Assembly: GCA_020186115.1 (NCBI GenBank) | Contig: WSYJ01000086.1 | Coordinates: forward strand, 1-64,000 | Source: Histomonas meleagridis | Lineage: Eukaryota; Parabasalia; Tritrichomonadida; Dientamoebidae | Direction of reading: 5' to 3' | Length of the DNA: 64,000 nucleotides | In this document: piece by piece, positions 30,119 to 41,400 of the stretch | Position numbering within the stretch: position 1 is the first letter of the stretch | How the letters are laid out: the number at the start of each line of letters is the position of its first letter | Notes under the pieces: generated by a model | Seen by the model: the letters and a program-made list of their open reading frames with translations, nothing else | Told to the model about the DNA's origin: nothing | Database searches by the model: none | Translations under genes and position numbers: made by a program

Positions 30119-30922
30119 TCATTTTTTCTTGGTACCCATTGAAGCAGAGCCAACGATTTCGGCGCGCCAGTTAACCTTTGATTTGGTGACTGGAAGTCTA
30201 CGACGAAGACGGTTCAAACCCTCATCCTTGAGGAGGTCGAAACCGTAGGCAAGCTTCTCGGTCCATGTCTTGTAGAACTCGGAGAGCTTCTTGACAGCTG
30301 CTGCTGCCATTGAATCATTATCATTTCCGCTGACCTGTGCTTCGAAGTCGGCACTGTTCTCAAGGGTACAGTTACCGTTTTCGTAGAAGTGAGCAGCAGC
30401 TGTGATCTTACCTTGAAGATGGCCATTTTCGATTGTGAATCTCATGAAGACATCACCGGTACGATAGTTTTCTCGTGCAATTGAGGAACCACTGAGAACA
30501 ATTGCAACTCCATTATTTGTATCATAAACACCACATGCTCCATTTTTAAGAGTATTCTTTGAGAAAACATCAAGAGCAGTTTGGCAAGCATTCCTGAATG
30601 GTGTTGATTCTAACTGTTCATCAGTTTCTTGTGAAGTACGATCTTCAAAGTTGTATTTGAAAATTTTCATTGTATGTGGATCAACAAACCTGCTTCCATC
30701 TTGAAGTGCTTCTTCGCAAACCATAGCTGAATGGTTGCCAACTTCAACGGCAACACATCGAGACATCATCCACTTGCGAACTGATTGTTTTCTAGCTTCT
30801 TCAACAACTGCTTTGTCATCAACAAACTGGTTCATAGCATTGACGCAATCCTCGAATTCACCTGGTGGAGCATTGACGAGAAGTCTTGAGGCGGCTTCGA
30901 CAAGCTTTGGATCAGCTTCCAT
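30119..30922 (-). CDS. CAPZA: F-actin capping protein alpha subunit
   Basis: The protein is 267 residues from ATG 30922. The frame continues upstream to a GTG at 31000, but an Inr (TCATTT) falls just upstream of 30922, within that extension. MEADPKLVEAASRLLVNAPP and GEFEDCVNAMNQFVDD match the N-terminal helices of CapZ alpha. The C-terminal GLNRLRRRLPVTKSKVNWR matches the conserved LRRxLPVTRxKxxW strand before the actin-binding tentacle. CapZ alpha pairs with beta to cap barbed ends of actin filaments. Codon use is richer in C/G than the neighbours, as expected for a highly expressed gene. Confidence 0.9.
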   Translation of the reverse strand: MEADPKLVEAASRLLVNAPPGEFEDCVNAMNQFVDDKAVVEEARKQSVRKWMMSRCVAVEVGNHSAMVCEEALQDGSRFVDPHTMKIFKYNFEDRTSQETDEQLESTPFRNACQTALDVFSKNTLKNGACGVYDTNNGVAIVLSGSSIARENYRTGDVFMRFTIENGHLQGKITAAAHFYENGNCTLENSADFEAQVSGNDNDSMAAAAVKKLSEFYKTWTEKLAYGFDLLKDEGLNRLRRRLPVTKSKVNWRAEIVGSASMGTKKK

Positions 30923-30934
30923 TGTGAGTTGATA

Positions 30935-30940
30935 AAATGA
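30935..30940 (-). promoter_or_regulatory. Initiator (Inr) of CapZ alpha
   Basis: On the minus strand TCATTT lies about 13 bases before ATG 30922, matching TCA(+1)Y(T/A). Confidence 0.45.
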
Positions 30941-32175
30941 CAGCATTGTCCTCAATTTTGAATAGGGATTTGCGGTTATGAAGTAGATGGGACACCCCAC
31001 ATAAAAAAAGAAAAAATTAGCGTTAACAGAGAGTAAAAAAAAGTTATAAAATTAAAAGTTATGCAACTATTTCATACGATACATACCACCCTATAGATGG
31101 CATAGGTGAAACAATTTATTGTTTCTAAGAAAAGATAAAAATTTTACTGTGATTGATGTTTGTGTTGGGAGAAAAATGGTACTTTTTCACATCAAATGTC
31201 CCGAAACTTCTCACTTTTTGATTGGATTATATCTCATAAACTATTATATGAGATGATTTAAAAAGTTCCTAAGTCTTATGGTTTACACTTGGACCCACAA
31301 TGGTGCTGATAGCACTTTTTGATTCCGCTCATAACGTTGGTTACTTTTTACTTTTTGTTCTTAGATTTGCACCTTTTGCTTTTGAGAAGTTTATGTTAAA
31401 CTAATGTAAAGCATACAAAAATATTGACTTTTGATATGAAAATAGTTTTGCTTTTCTAAAGTGACAACTAAAGCATCGAGATTTCATTCATTATTTGATA
31501 TGTTTTTACTTCAAGTAAGCGGATGGGAATACTGATTATCAATCGGACATGCAGAATGACATAAATTAGTGATGTAAATAATTTTGATAAACATCAGAAA
31601 AAAAATATTGGGTGAAGTTTGAAGCTGAGTTACACATTCCAATTAATATTATAACATGTAATCCAAGTTTTTTTATTATTTAATCTTGATTATCATGAAT
31701 TAATATGAGGGGATTTATTTTTATACGTATAAATCTGATACAATATCTTCAGTGTTCTTATTTCCAATAAGGAATATGCATGGTTGTCATGTTTAGAGTG
31801 AGTTCGGAAAAATGCCTACAACTTTGGAACCTCAAAAGTGTCCTCTGCCGTTCGAACGCTTGCACCATCGGTTATTTAGACAGCTTTCCCACTTTTTCTG
31901 TCGCGTTCATTCAAACCGTTTATCCAAATCTACGGTTTGTCCGGAACCTTTTATACGTGAAGAATGATAACTAAATATCGAGTTAATTCGTAATATTTTC
32001 TTGTAATTTTTGATACATTTATATTCTATATTAATTTATCCAACGAAATGTCAAGTTTGTTTTTTAAGAAATAGCAAAAACTACGAAAACCAGGTGAAGT
32101 TTTCTTCGTAAAGGATGATGGACATTTTATGGCGAATACATCAGAATTTTTGTGATAAAATTGTCAGCGGTTAAT
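30941..32175. other. divergent intergenic region between CapZ alpha and thymosin-repeat gene
   Basis: It holds CACTTTTTGATT-type motifs at 31212 and 31313. A segment at about 31790-31975 is clearly richer in G+C than its surroundings. An open frame of 64 codons there (31780-31974) is not recognised. Confidence 0.4.
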
Positions 32176-32191
32176 CACATCACTACACTTG

Positions 32192-32809
32192 ATGTCTGAA
32201 AACAAAGTTCCATTAGAACTCATCCAAAAAGGCGTCGAACTCAAGAAGGTCGAAACAAAGGAACACAAGCTCCCAACAGCTGAAGAAATCGCCGAACAAA
32301 AGAAGCTCGCTGAACAAGAAGGTGCTCAAGTTCTTCCAGAAGATCTCCCAAGAGATGGCCAAAACCGCAACGTTCACGATCTTATCAAGGAAGGAAAAGA
32401 ACTTAAGAAAGTTGAAACAAAGGAACCAAAACTCCCAACAGCTGAAGAAATCGCTGAACAAAAGAAACTCGCTGAACAAGAAGGAGTTCAAGTTCTTCCA
32501 GAAGATCTCCCAAGAGATGGCCAAAACCGCAATGTTCACGATCTTATCAAGGAAGGAAAAGAACTTAAGAAGGTCGAAACTAAGGAACCTAAGCTCCCAA
32601 CAGCTGAAGAAATCGCCGAACAAAAGAAGCTCGCTGAACAAGAAGGAGTTCAAAGACTCCCAGAAGATCTCCCAAGAGATGCTCAAAACCGTACTGTTCA
32701 CGATCTTATTAAGGAAGGCAAGCCAGAACTTAAGAAGGTCGAAACTAAGGAACCACGCCTTCCAACAGCCGAAGAAATCGCTGAACAAAAGAAGCTTGAA
32801 GGACAATAA
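32192..32809 (+). CDS. actin-binding protein with four beta-thymosin repeats
   Basis: The protein is 205 residues from ATG 32192. The preceding in-frame TTG is rejected, and an Inr-like TCACTA lies just upstream. Four repeats of about 54 residues carry ELKKVETKE, LPTAEEIAEQKKL and LPEDLPRDGQNRNVHDLIKE. LKKVET is the beta-thymosin/WH2 actin contact (LKKTET). Multi-repeat members such as actobindin and Ciboulot bind several actin monomers. The first three repeats are nearly identical in DNA, and the last is truncated after QKKLEGQ. Codon use is C-rich, suggesting high expression. It is divergent from CapZ alpha across a 1.2-kb region. Confidence 0.88.
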   Translation: MSENKVPLELIQKGVELKKVETKEHKLPTAEEIAEQKKLAEQEGAQVLPEDLPRDGQNRNVHDLIKEGKELKKVETKEPKLPTAEEIAEQKKLAEQEGVQVLPEDLPRDGQNRNVHDLIKEGKELKKVETKEPKLPTAEEIAEQKKLAEQEGVQRLPEDLPRDAQNRTVHDLIKEGKPELKKVETKEPRLPTAEEIAEQKKLEGQ

Positions 32810-32876
32810 GTTCACTCTTAAACCCTTCAATTCATGAATTTTTTTTAAATTTAATTTCGTTTTATTAATTCCAATT

Positions 32877-34130
32877 TCATTCGCATGGATTTAAATAGTC
32901 CAATTCCAAAATGTAATCATTTAATGCATCGATTTCATCCTTAAAATTCTCAACGTCATCAATGAATACCATAATCTGGACAATGATTGAAGTGATTTCC
33001 TTATCATCTGTTTCCAAAAATTCTCTCAAAATAGAAAATAATTTATCACATACAAAAACAGATGTGAATGGACCTGTTTTGCTGAACAAATTACGAAGTG
33101 CAATTAATAGATTTTTCCGGATTTGGAAAACATCTGATTCCATATGTTGGAGAATTGCTAAATATAATCCACTATCAGAGATATTTTGGATGATGACATT
33201 CTGTGAATCACAAATGTTTGAAATTGAAATCGAAATATCTATTCTTTCCTCACATATTTCAGTTGTATTTAAAAGCATTGTATACATATTTAATGGAGTT
33301 TCATTTGCAATCTTAGCTCCATAGTTGTTACTGTAATAACAATAACTTAATGCAGATGCAACATAAACTTTTCCTTTTGATTCAAGATATCCAAATGCAT
33401 TTAACATAAGGAGATGGTAATTGTTTTCTATAAAGATATCAATCCAAGAAGAATTCATCACAAAGTAATAACACCCACGAACACATTGTGTTAAAACTGC
33501 TTGATGAAATAATTGTGGATTTTCTAAAATACGAATCAGATTTAAAAGAAGAGGTGATACCAAATCAATTGACATGTTTGGGAAATCAGGTCTAATACAA
33601 ATTGCTGTAATCGAAGCAAAGGATATCAAACATTCTAATGACAAGTTTTCAATTGGAATTGACCGTAAAAGATCTAAACCGCCAATTTGAATAAAACGAT
33701 ACTTTATCGCTGAATCTTTATTGAGAACTTTATCGAGAACCGATAAACAAGAAGCAAACTCTGATTGATTATGAACAAGCTCAATAAAAAATCGAAAAAA
33801 ATCATATTTTGGACCGCCAAATGACAATAAAGGTGACTCTTTAAAAATGTTTCTAAGCGATTCTGATGAAACCATCTGAACTTTTGGATCAGGATAATTG
33901 AACAAATTATTCAATGATTTAACAATATCATAAATGTAGTTGGATATTATGTCTTGGTAAAGTCCTGATGAAACAATTGTGTTGATTTGTGTTATTGAAG
34001 AAATAATCAATTCTGGGATATTTGAATTTAAATTGGAAAGGATAGAATTAAGGTCAGCAATGCCACAATTTTTTGCATATTCATCCTCACTAAAAGATTC
34101 TCTCCGAGAAAGTGAGGTTTCATCTATCAT
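32877..34130 (-). CDS. armadillo/importin-alpha-like helical repeat protein
   Basis: The protein is 417 residues from ATG 34130. After an acidic/Ser-rich start (MIDETSLSRRESFSEDEYAK) it is a chain of about 40-residue helical repeats (YPDPKVQMVSSESLRNIFKE, IQIGGLDLLRSIPIENLSLE, ISDSGLYLAILQHMESDVFQ, IRKNLLIALRNLFS). This is the ARM pattern common in trichomonad importin-alpha-like proteins. The basic importin-beta-binding N-terminus and the regular W-N array of true importin alpha are not seen. It is therefore best called an ARM-type scaffold. It is convergent with the thymosin-repeat gene. Confidence 0.7.
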   Translation of the reverse strand: MIDETSLSRRESFSEDEYAKNCGIADLNSILSNLNSNIPELIISSITQINTIVSSGLYQDIISNYIYDIVKSLNNLFNYPDPKVQMVSSESLRNIFKESPLLSFGGPKYDFFRFFIELVHNQSEFASCLSVLDKVLNKDSAIKYRFIQIGGLDLLRSIPIENLSLECLISFASITAICIRPDFPNMSIDLVSPLLLNLIRILENPQLFHQAVLTQCVRGCYYFVMNSSWIDIFIENNYHLLMLNAFGYLESKGKVYVASALSYCYYSNNYGAKIANETPLNMYTMLLNTTEICEERIDISISISNICDSQNVIIQNISDSGLYLAILQHMESDVFQIRKNLLIALRNLFSKTGPFTSVFVCDKLFSILREFLETDDKEITSIIVQIMVFIDDVENFKDEIDALNDYILELDYLNPCE

Positions 34131-34522
34131 AAAAAAGTGACTTTGTTGAACATGACCATTTATTTACTGATGATACACCAACACATTTCTTCTGTTTCAT
34201 CAAAAAACCGAGTATAAAATTTTTTGAAAATCCAATAATTTTTGATTTAAATTTTTTGATTTCTAATTTGAATTCTTAATTTTTTTTTTTCGATTAAAAA
34301 TTTTTATTATTTATGACTACTGAACAGTTTTGCTTTTTCGTTGTTAGAACAATTGAATGAATATTCATCTCTAAGTATATAGCATGTTCCAGAATGGTCA
34401 TTTATCGATAAATTTTCATATAAATTGTGAGTGTAAAACAAACAAAATGTTGTAAACATCGTATTTTTCAATGGAGCAAAAATTTTTTTTTCAGTGAAAA
34501 ATCTGTTTGTTACAGACAGCAG

Positions 34523-37500
34523 ATGAAGGATGAGAAGAAATCCAAAGAATCCTTTTTTGCCGAAACAACACAATCAACACTCATGACATGCACCATTGAA
34601 GTTATTCAAAGTTATGTTGCAAAACACAAAATATATAATTATATAGTTTCCATAATTTTTTTTCTATTCCTTCTGTTCAACTCATTTTCACACCTTGTGG
34701 AGTCGCTTTGGGAAAAAAACTCCAGCAATACTTCTTTAAAAATTTTTTATGAAATAATTACATATGGTGTACAAAATAATTTTGCAACACATTATGACAA
34801 TGCGATTATTTTCTTTATTTCATTTTATACTTTACTTTTTATCCATCTTATTATAATGGCAGCCTGTAAAAATTCCATTAATGTCAATCTTGTCCAAGTA
34901 TTCACAATTTTTTGGTATTATATTTATCCAATTATGTTTTTTCCATCAATGTCTATCCTTATTAAAAGTTATTCGTTTATAAGTACAGATGGCGTTAGTA
35001 TCAAAAATGAAATTTGTATTATATATCAAATCTTTTTCTTTATTTTACTTACCATAGTTAATCCTGTTGTCAACCAAACCCCACAAGACATCATTCATCC
35101 ATATTTTACGATGTCATATTATCACTCATTAATATCAATATCATATTTTATTTTATTTTCCAGTCTTTCAGGTAACCAATTTACAACGTCGATCGGTTTT
35201 CGGATATTTCGATGTTTTATTGATTTAATATGTATTTTTTTCCACATTTTTAATCCATTTTATTCGAGTCGCTTTTTAAATTCACTTTTTTTCTTTGTAA
35301 ATCTTGAAGATTGTATCACATTAATCATCACGCAAAACTCATTTCGAAACTATGAATATATATCTTTTCTCTTTTTTATTGCTGAGATCATTATTTCATT
35401 ATTATATTATTTTTTCTTTTTTAATTTCATGTGTGGTACTACTATGCATACATTAAAGAATTTATATATTTCTGGAAAGTATAAAATTGCGAGAAGTTTT
35501 TTATTTTTAAATGGTAAACAAGAATATTCTAAATTAAAAGTTTTAGAATTAATGAAATCGATAATTAACTTAGATCCACAAAACACATCTGAACTTATAG
35601 AATATGTTTTAGAGAAGAAACTTCAGCAATTTGAAAACATTCATATTTTACGAGTTTCATCGAAAATTTATTTAGAAAATAATTCGAACATTGATGAAGA
35701 AGAAGATGAAACTGAAGAAGATATAAATGATATTAATCATATTTTACTTCATTTCTCTTATTCGAATCTTATTAAGATATTAAATGAGAAAAGAATTAAA
35801 ATCGAAGAACTTTTAAAGAAGTTTTGGTATAATGTTTGGTTATCTAATTTAAAAGGATTTAAAATCGCATTAAAAATTGTTCATGATAAATTTTTGATTA
35901 ATAATTTCTTGAATGTTTATAATGAAATTTATTTATTATTTTCTTCTTTGTATAAATTTAACTTAAATTTAAATCTGAGTTATCAATTCGATAATGAGAA
36001 AAATGAATATATAAAGAAAAATAAAAAATTTCGTGTTATAACTTTAAGTATTTTATTGACATTTGTATTAATTCTTGTGAATTTTCGTATTGGAATGTTT
36101 TATTATACTAAAAGTTCCAATAATTTTAGTGAGGCTGATTTACAAACAATTTTCCAATTTACAAATAAACATATACTACTTCAAGCTAATTTATGGAAAA
36201 GTAATTTCAATCAAAAGCGATTTTATTTTACTAATTTCACGAATATATTTAACGAATTAATAATGAAATATGAAAAATTTGGTTATGCTGCAAAATTAAT
36301 AGGGTATGAATATGAAGAACAAAATATTATAACAATTTATAGGAATTTTCTTCATGAATATAATTTATCAATTGCAAATAATTCATTTCCAGTAAATGAA
36401 TTACTTGAAGTGAATGATATGATTATACAAATTTATGGATTTATGGCTAATAATTTTTATAATGTTGATGATTCTAATCGTTTAAATTTATGTGTAATTA
36501 TTATTTTTTTATTAATAATTTTTGCAAATTTAATTGGATCTTTTATATATTATATTAAAGTAATATATAAAAACTTTAATAATCTTTTGTATAGGTTTTT
36601 GTTTTTATCCAAAAATCAATTTCATTATAAAAATGATAAAAATCAAAAAACAAATTTTTTAAATATCTTTAATCCTAATATAAGATTTTTTTCTTCACAT
36701 ATAATATATTTGTTTTTATTAATAATTATTTCTATTCTTTTATTATATATTGTGCTTTCAAGTATATCTAATTCATATGAGTTTAAATATTTGATGACGA
36801 ATGGCGTGAAAACTGCTTATAGTATTTATCAAGTTCGTTGTCAATTAATTTCTGCTATTTCTTGTCGAAGCTTTTTAAATAATAGTGAGAATTTTCCTTC
36901 GATTTTTAACTCATACTTAAATGATGCTAATCATTTAGATACTGAACTTGGAGGTATACCTGAAATACCTTCGACATTTTATCAAATGATTGGCGATAGT
37001 ATATTTATATCACCATATTCATATTCTGATGAAATATGGCGGAACTTAAGCACGAGTTTATTAAATGTTATCATTATTAATCGCCAAAGATCATTAGTTA
37101 GACAAACTGATTTAATCAAAGGAACAGTATTTTCATATTTAACATTTATTATTATCTTTATTTATTTGATTTATTTGGTATATTTCATCTTAAAATATTC
37201 GGAAACAGAATACATCGAAATAATAAATTTACTTCAAACTTATGAATTCGATGACATTAATTTTAATTATGATTTTAATTATAATTCGGATAAAATAAAT
37301 CTTCAAAAATTCGAAATTGATATTAATAATGATAAATATCATAAAATGTTCGATGATCATAATGATTTAATCGAAACTTTAATCATTAAATATAAAGATA
37401 AATTCGACGAATTTCATTACCCTGAAATAATATCATTACCAAATGACCCAAATTCATCATTAGCTATCATCCCGCAATATAATAAAAATATATTTAATAA

Positions 37501-38197
37501 ACTTTTGTTAATAACACTAAATGGAATAAAATCAATTGATTCATATTCTAAAAGTTATGAAGAAAGTTTTTATTCCAATTTTCCTCCGTTCATACAATTA
37601 ACAGATAAAATTCCGACTTTATTAACATTTAAAGAGAATATTTTACGAACTTTAATCATCAAGTTAAAAGGTTTTAATATTTTATTAAATAATAATAATG
37701 AAAATGTTCAAAATTCTTTAATTAAAGTTAGGCAAATGATATCGAAATTTGTTGTTAACTTTTGTAATGAAAATAAATCGTTTTATTTAATGAGACAATC
37801 AATGGATGTTTTGATATTACAAATTAACCCTTATAAAGCTGATAAGAAATATTTTTCGATTTGGAAAGCATTTCATTCGATTGCTAAATTCGGTAAAAAA
37901 ATAATTTCTAAAATTAATACAATTTTAAATGACTTCCGAATTAAGAACGTGTTCGTATGCGGTTCGATATTCGCTTCCAATAATTACAAATTGTACGTGC
38001 CAAATCATTACATGGCGAAAACTGATTTCGTGTCCGACTTCTTGTTCATCGCTGAGGAATGTCTCGATGAGTGCCCGAATAATGTGATAACTTGCGTCGC
38101 AAGTACTGAGTTCGCAAGAGTACAATCGTCAATGATATTTTACAAAGAGATACAACTCAAAAATCAAGCGAAATATAGAATCGCAATTATTGTATAA
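34523..38197 (+). CDS. large multipass membrane protein, degenerate receptor-cyclase-like
   Basis: The protein is about 1224 residues from ATG 34523. An upstream GTG at 34427 is rejected, and ATG 34583 is an alternative. About seven hydrophobic segments fill the first 310 residues. A cytosolic stretch with an acidic EEDETEEDINDI patch follows. Four more segments are centred near 520, 680, 740 and 885, separating two likely outside loops. The C-terminal 300 residues are soluble. This layout is that of trichomonad receptor-type nucleotide cyclases. The C-terminus has FRIKNVFVCGSIFASNN where such cyclases have the IKxIGDCYMAAGGI text, but the metal-binding Asp residues are missing. The cyclase relationship is tentative, and the membrane topology is firm. 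Confidence 0.6.
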   Translation: MKDEKKSKESFFAETTQSTLMTCTIEVIQSYVAKHKIYNYIVSIIFFLFLLFNSFSHLVESLWEKNSSNTSLKIFYEIITYGVQNNFATHYDNAIIFFISFYTLLFIHLIIMAACKNSINVNLVQVFTIFWYYIYPIMFFPSMSILIKSYSFISTDGVSIKNEICIIYQIFFFILLTIVNPVVNQTPQDIIHPYFTMSYYHSLISISYFILFSSLSGNQFTTSIGFRIFRCFIDLICIFFHIFNPFYSSRFLNSLFFFVNLEDCITLIITQNSFRNYEYISFLFFIAEIIISLLYYFFFFNFMCGTTMHTLKNLYISGKYKIARSFLFLNGKQEYSKLKVLELMKSIINLDPQNTSELIEYVLEKKLQQFENIHILRVSSKIYLENNSNIDEEEDETEEDINDINHILLHFSYSNLIKILNEKRIKIEELLKKFWYNVWLSNLKGFKIALKIVHDKFLINNFLNVYNEIYLLFSSLYKFNLNLNLSYQFDNEKNEYIKKNKKFRVITLSILLTFVLILVNFRIGMFYYTKSSNNFSEADLQTIFQFTNKHILLQANLWKSNFNQKRFYFTNFTNIFNELIMKYEKFGYAAKLIGYEYEEQNIITIYRNFLHEYNLSIANNSFPVNELLEVNDMIIQIYGFMANNFYNVDDSNRLNLCVIIIFLLIIFANLIGSFIYYIKVIYKNFNNLLYRFLFLSKNQFHYKNDKNQKTNFLNIFNPNIRFFSSHIIYLFLLIIISILLLYIVLSSISNSYEFKYLMTNGVKTAYSIYQVRCQLISAISCRSFLNNSENFPSIFNSYLNDANHLDTELGGIPEIPSTFYQMIGDSIFISPYSYSDEIWRNLSTSLLNVIIINRQRSLVRQTDLIKGTVFSYLTFIIIFIYLIYLVYFILKYSETEYIEIINLLQTYEFDDINFNYDFNYNSDKINLQKFEIDINNDKYHKMFDDHNDLIETLIIKYKDKFDEFHYPEIISLPNDPNSSLAIIPQYNKNIFNKLLLITLNGIKSIDSYSKSYEESFYSNFPPFIQLTDKIPTLLTFKENILRTLIIKLKGFNILLNNNNENVQNSLIKVRQMISKFVVNFCNENKSFYLMRQSMDVLILQINPYKADKKYFSIWKAFHSIAKFGKKIISKINTILNDFRIKNVFVCGSIFASNNYKLYVPNHYMAKTDFVSDFLFIAEECLDECPNNVITCVASTEFARVQSSMIFYKEIQLKNQAKYRIAIIV

Positions 38198-38487
38198 AAA
38201 AAATATTGTTATAAAATATACGGTAACTAAAAATTTTATGTTTGTTAAATTTTTGTGTTGAATTAAATCAAGTAAATATTATTAATGTTGTAATTTTGTA
38301 CATTAATGAAATTTGAGTATAAAATGAATTAAAATCGTAGTGAGAATTGCGAACTTTCTATTTTGGCATCTTGATAGAATGTTCGATTTCAAACGATAGG
38401 TATAAATAGATGAGAAATCATCGTATTCGTATTGAAAAATTTTAAACGGCCATGAATTAAAAAAAGTACGTTTAGATTTACGCTAGA

Positions 38488-41400
38488 ATGAGTGCAGAGT
38501 CATCAAGCGTAAAATCTCTTCAAAATAAAATTAATGAACTTGATGAAATCAACTCGATAAATGACGTTTCTTCAAATAATATTAGCGATTTTTTAAATGA
38601 TTTATCTAATTTATCAATTGATCAAAACGATTCACATTCTTTTCATATTGAAAGTGATGACCATATTACTGATTTTCTTAATGAAAATGATGATAAAAAT
38701 GCAGCATCAAGCACAATACTTTCTGATGATTTCTCTTTAAATTCAAATATTTTACAAAATTCTTCACATAATTCAATCATAGATTCACACGAAACAGAAG
38801 CTTCAATATTTCTTACTGCATTTAATGCCAAATATCGTAAAAATGCTATCCAATTATTTGATGTATTTGATTTTATTGACTCATTAATTGAATCAAAGAA
38901 TGTTACAGAAACAGTAAAAAAAGAAAAGAAATCAATGGGAATTGATTACAATGAAAAAATTATAAAATATCAAACAGAAAATGATAAACTTCAAACACAA
39001 CTTGAAGAATCACATAATAAAATAAACACATTAGAACATCAAATAACAACATTAAAAACAACAATTAGCGCACTTGATAATCAAAACAAATCTCTGCAAA
39101 CAGATTTTAATACATTACAAAATTCTCTTGTTAATATGACAGAAATATTGGAATCACAAATGAATGATATCAAAACATTAAGTGAACAAAGATCACAACT
39201 TATTGAAACAATAAAGAAACAAGATTGCATAATAGAAAAATATGATAATCTTTATAAAGAAAAATTAATAAATCAAGAAAAAAATAAAGAAAACAAAAAA
39301 GATATTAATGTTAAAAAACAATATGATATAAATGATGAATTATATTCATTGATTTCAAAAATAATTCATGAAATTGACCAAATAAAAGATGATTCACTTC
39401 GAACTGAAATTAATAAAATTACAAACGATTCAAATCTTCAAATTAAAGAAAGAATTATTTCTATTTTTAATAACATTAAAACAAAATATGAAACATTATT
39501 TGAAGCAAATAACAATATTATTAATGAAATAAATATAAAAGATAAAAATATTCAAAATTATAAACAGAAATGTATTGAAATTTTATCTCTGTTTGAAGAA
39601 GAATTAAGTTTTCTTCAAAAATTAACACATAGTACTGATCTTCAATCTGTTTTATTTTGTGCAACAACTTCAAATGAGATACCTTTACTTGATGAACATT
39701 CAAAAACAGAATTAATCAAAAGATGCGCACAATTAGGAAGTTTTATTGAGCAGACAATAGGTCAAATTTCAAAAGAGAATTTCGAAGAACAATTTCCTGA
39801 TAATGTAGATAAATCGAATATTTTTGAAATGATTCAATCAACACAAATTGAAGAAAGAGTTCAAAATTTATTCGAAAAATTTGATATTGAAAATGATATT
39901 AATTTAAGAGAATTATTTGATATGTTTTGTGCACAAGTTTATGTCAATGATTTACTTAAGAATTACATAACAGAATTAAATATGAGAATTGCACATTGTG
40001 GAAATGAAATAAATCTTCTTCGTCAAAGGAAAGATAATAATGTTATTATTAATGATGAAGAAAAACAAATTCCTAATAAAACAATTTCAAGATTAATTAA
40101 ACATATGAAACATGTTGATTCAAAAATTCGACGTTTTGTTGCACATTATATTGAAGTTAATGATGATGAATCAACGTATAAAATTGTTGTTGATTTATTT
40201 AACCTTATGTCAGAAGAACTTCAAAAGAATTCATCAGCATTTCAAGAAACAGAAAAAATGCAAAATGAAATTAGAAGATTAAAAAAGGCACTTAATAAGT
40301 CAAAGAAAAAAATTATTGATTCTGCTGATAATAATGAATTAGAAAATAAATTAAATGAAACAACAAAAGAATTAGAAATGAAAATAAAAGAATTTGAAAA
40401 TCTTCAAAAGCAAATTGAACAAATGAATAATGAAATTATAAATTATAAAAAACAAATTGAAGAAAGTGAAAACAAGAATAAAGAATATCAAGAAAGTCTT
40501 AATAATTCTACAGAACAAATTAACTCATTAAATAAACAAATTAATAATTTTGAAACTGCTTTTGAGTCCGTAAAGATACAAAGAAAACAACTTGGTGATC
40601 AAATAGAAAAACTTCAAATTGCAAATCAAAAACTTAATGAATCAATACAACAATCAAATCAACAAATTCGTGAAGATTATGAAAAGAAAATAAATGAAAT
40701 AATGGAGAAGATGGAAAAAATCAAAAATGAAAATGAAAATTATTCACAACAAAATCAAATATTAAATTCTAAAAATCAACAACTTTTATCCGAAATGTCA
40801 ACTTTAAATATTACGAATAAATCAATTGAATTAAAGATGAGAACACTCGAAGAAAGAATTAATTTAGAAAAGAAACATTTACAATCTAAAGCAACAGCTC
40901 AAGCAACAGTAATTCAAGCTGAACAATCACAACAAATAAATGAATTAAAATCAAAAATTGGAGAAATTATTAAAAGATTATCCAAATATTTCGATGAAAA
41001 ACAAACAATTAATATTGATTCAATAATTAATGCAATCGAAGAAGAACTTAAAAATTCTAAAACATCAAAAGAAAATTATATTGAAATGCTTGAAGATGTT
41101 ACAAATGCAAAGAAATTACTTGGAATTTCGCCATCATCAAAAACGAAAATAGCTGAAGTAATAAATGAAATATTAAACAAAAAAGAAAATAAACAAAAAT
41201 TAGAAGGAGAAAACTTAAAAAGAATTCAACAAGAACATAAAGAATATGATCGAATAAAACGCGAATTGAAAAAAACTGAATCACAAATCATCGCATTAAA
41301 ACAATGGGAAAATTGGGCAAGAAGAATTCATAGAGTAATTAATGAAACTGATTCTTTACAATTAGAATCAAATGCATTACGTTTATCACTTGAAGAAGCA

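Noticed and set aside
32213-32837. Long frames on both strands over the thymosin repeats
   Set aside because: The repeat structure keeps alternative frames open. Only the plus frame from 32192 has the LKKVET motif.
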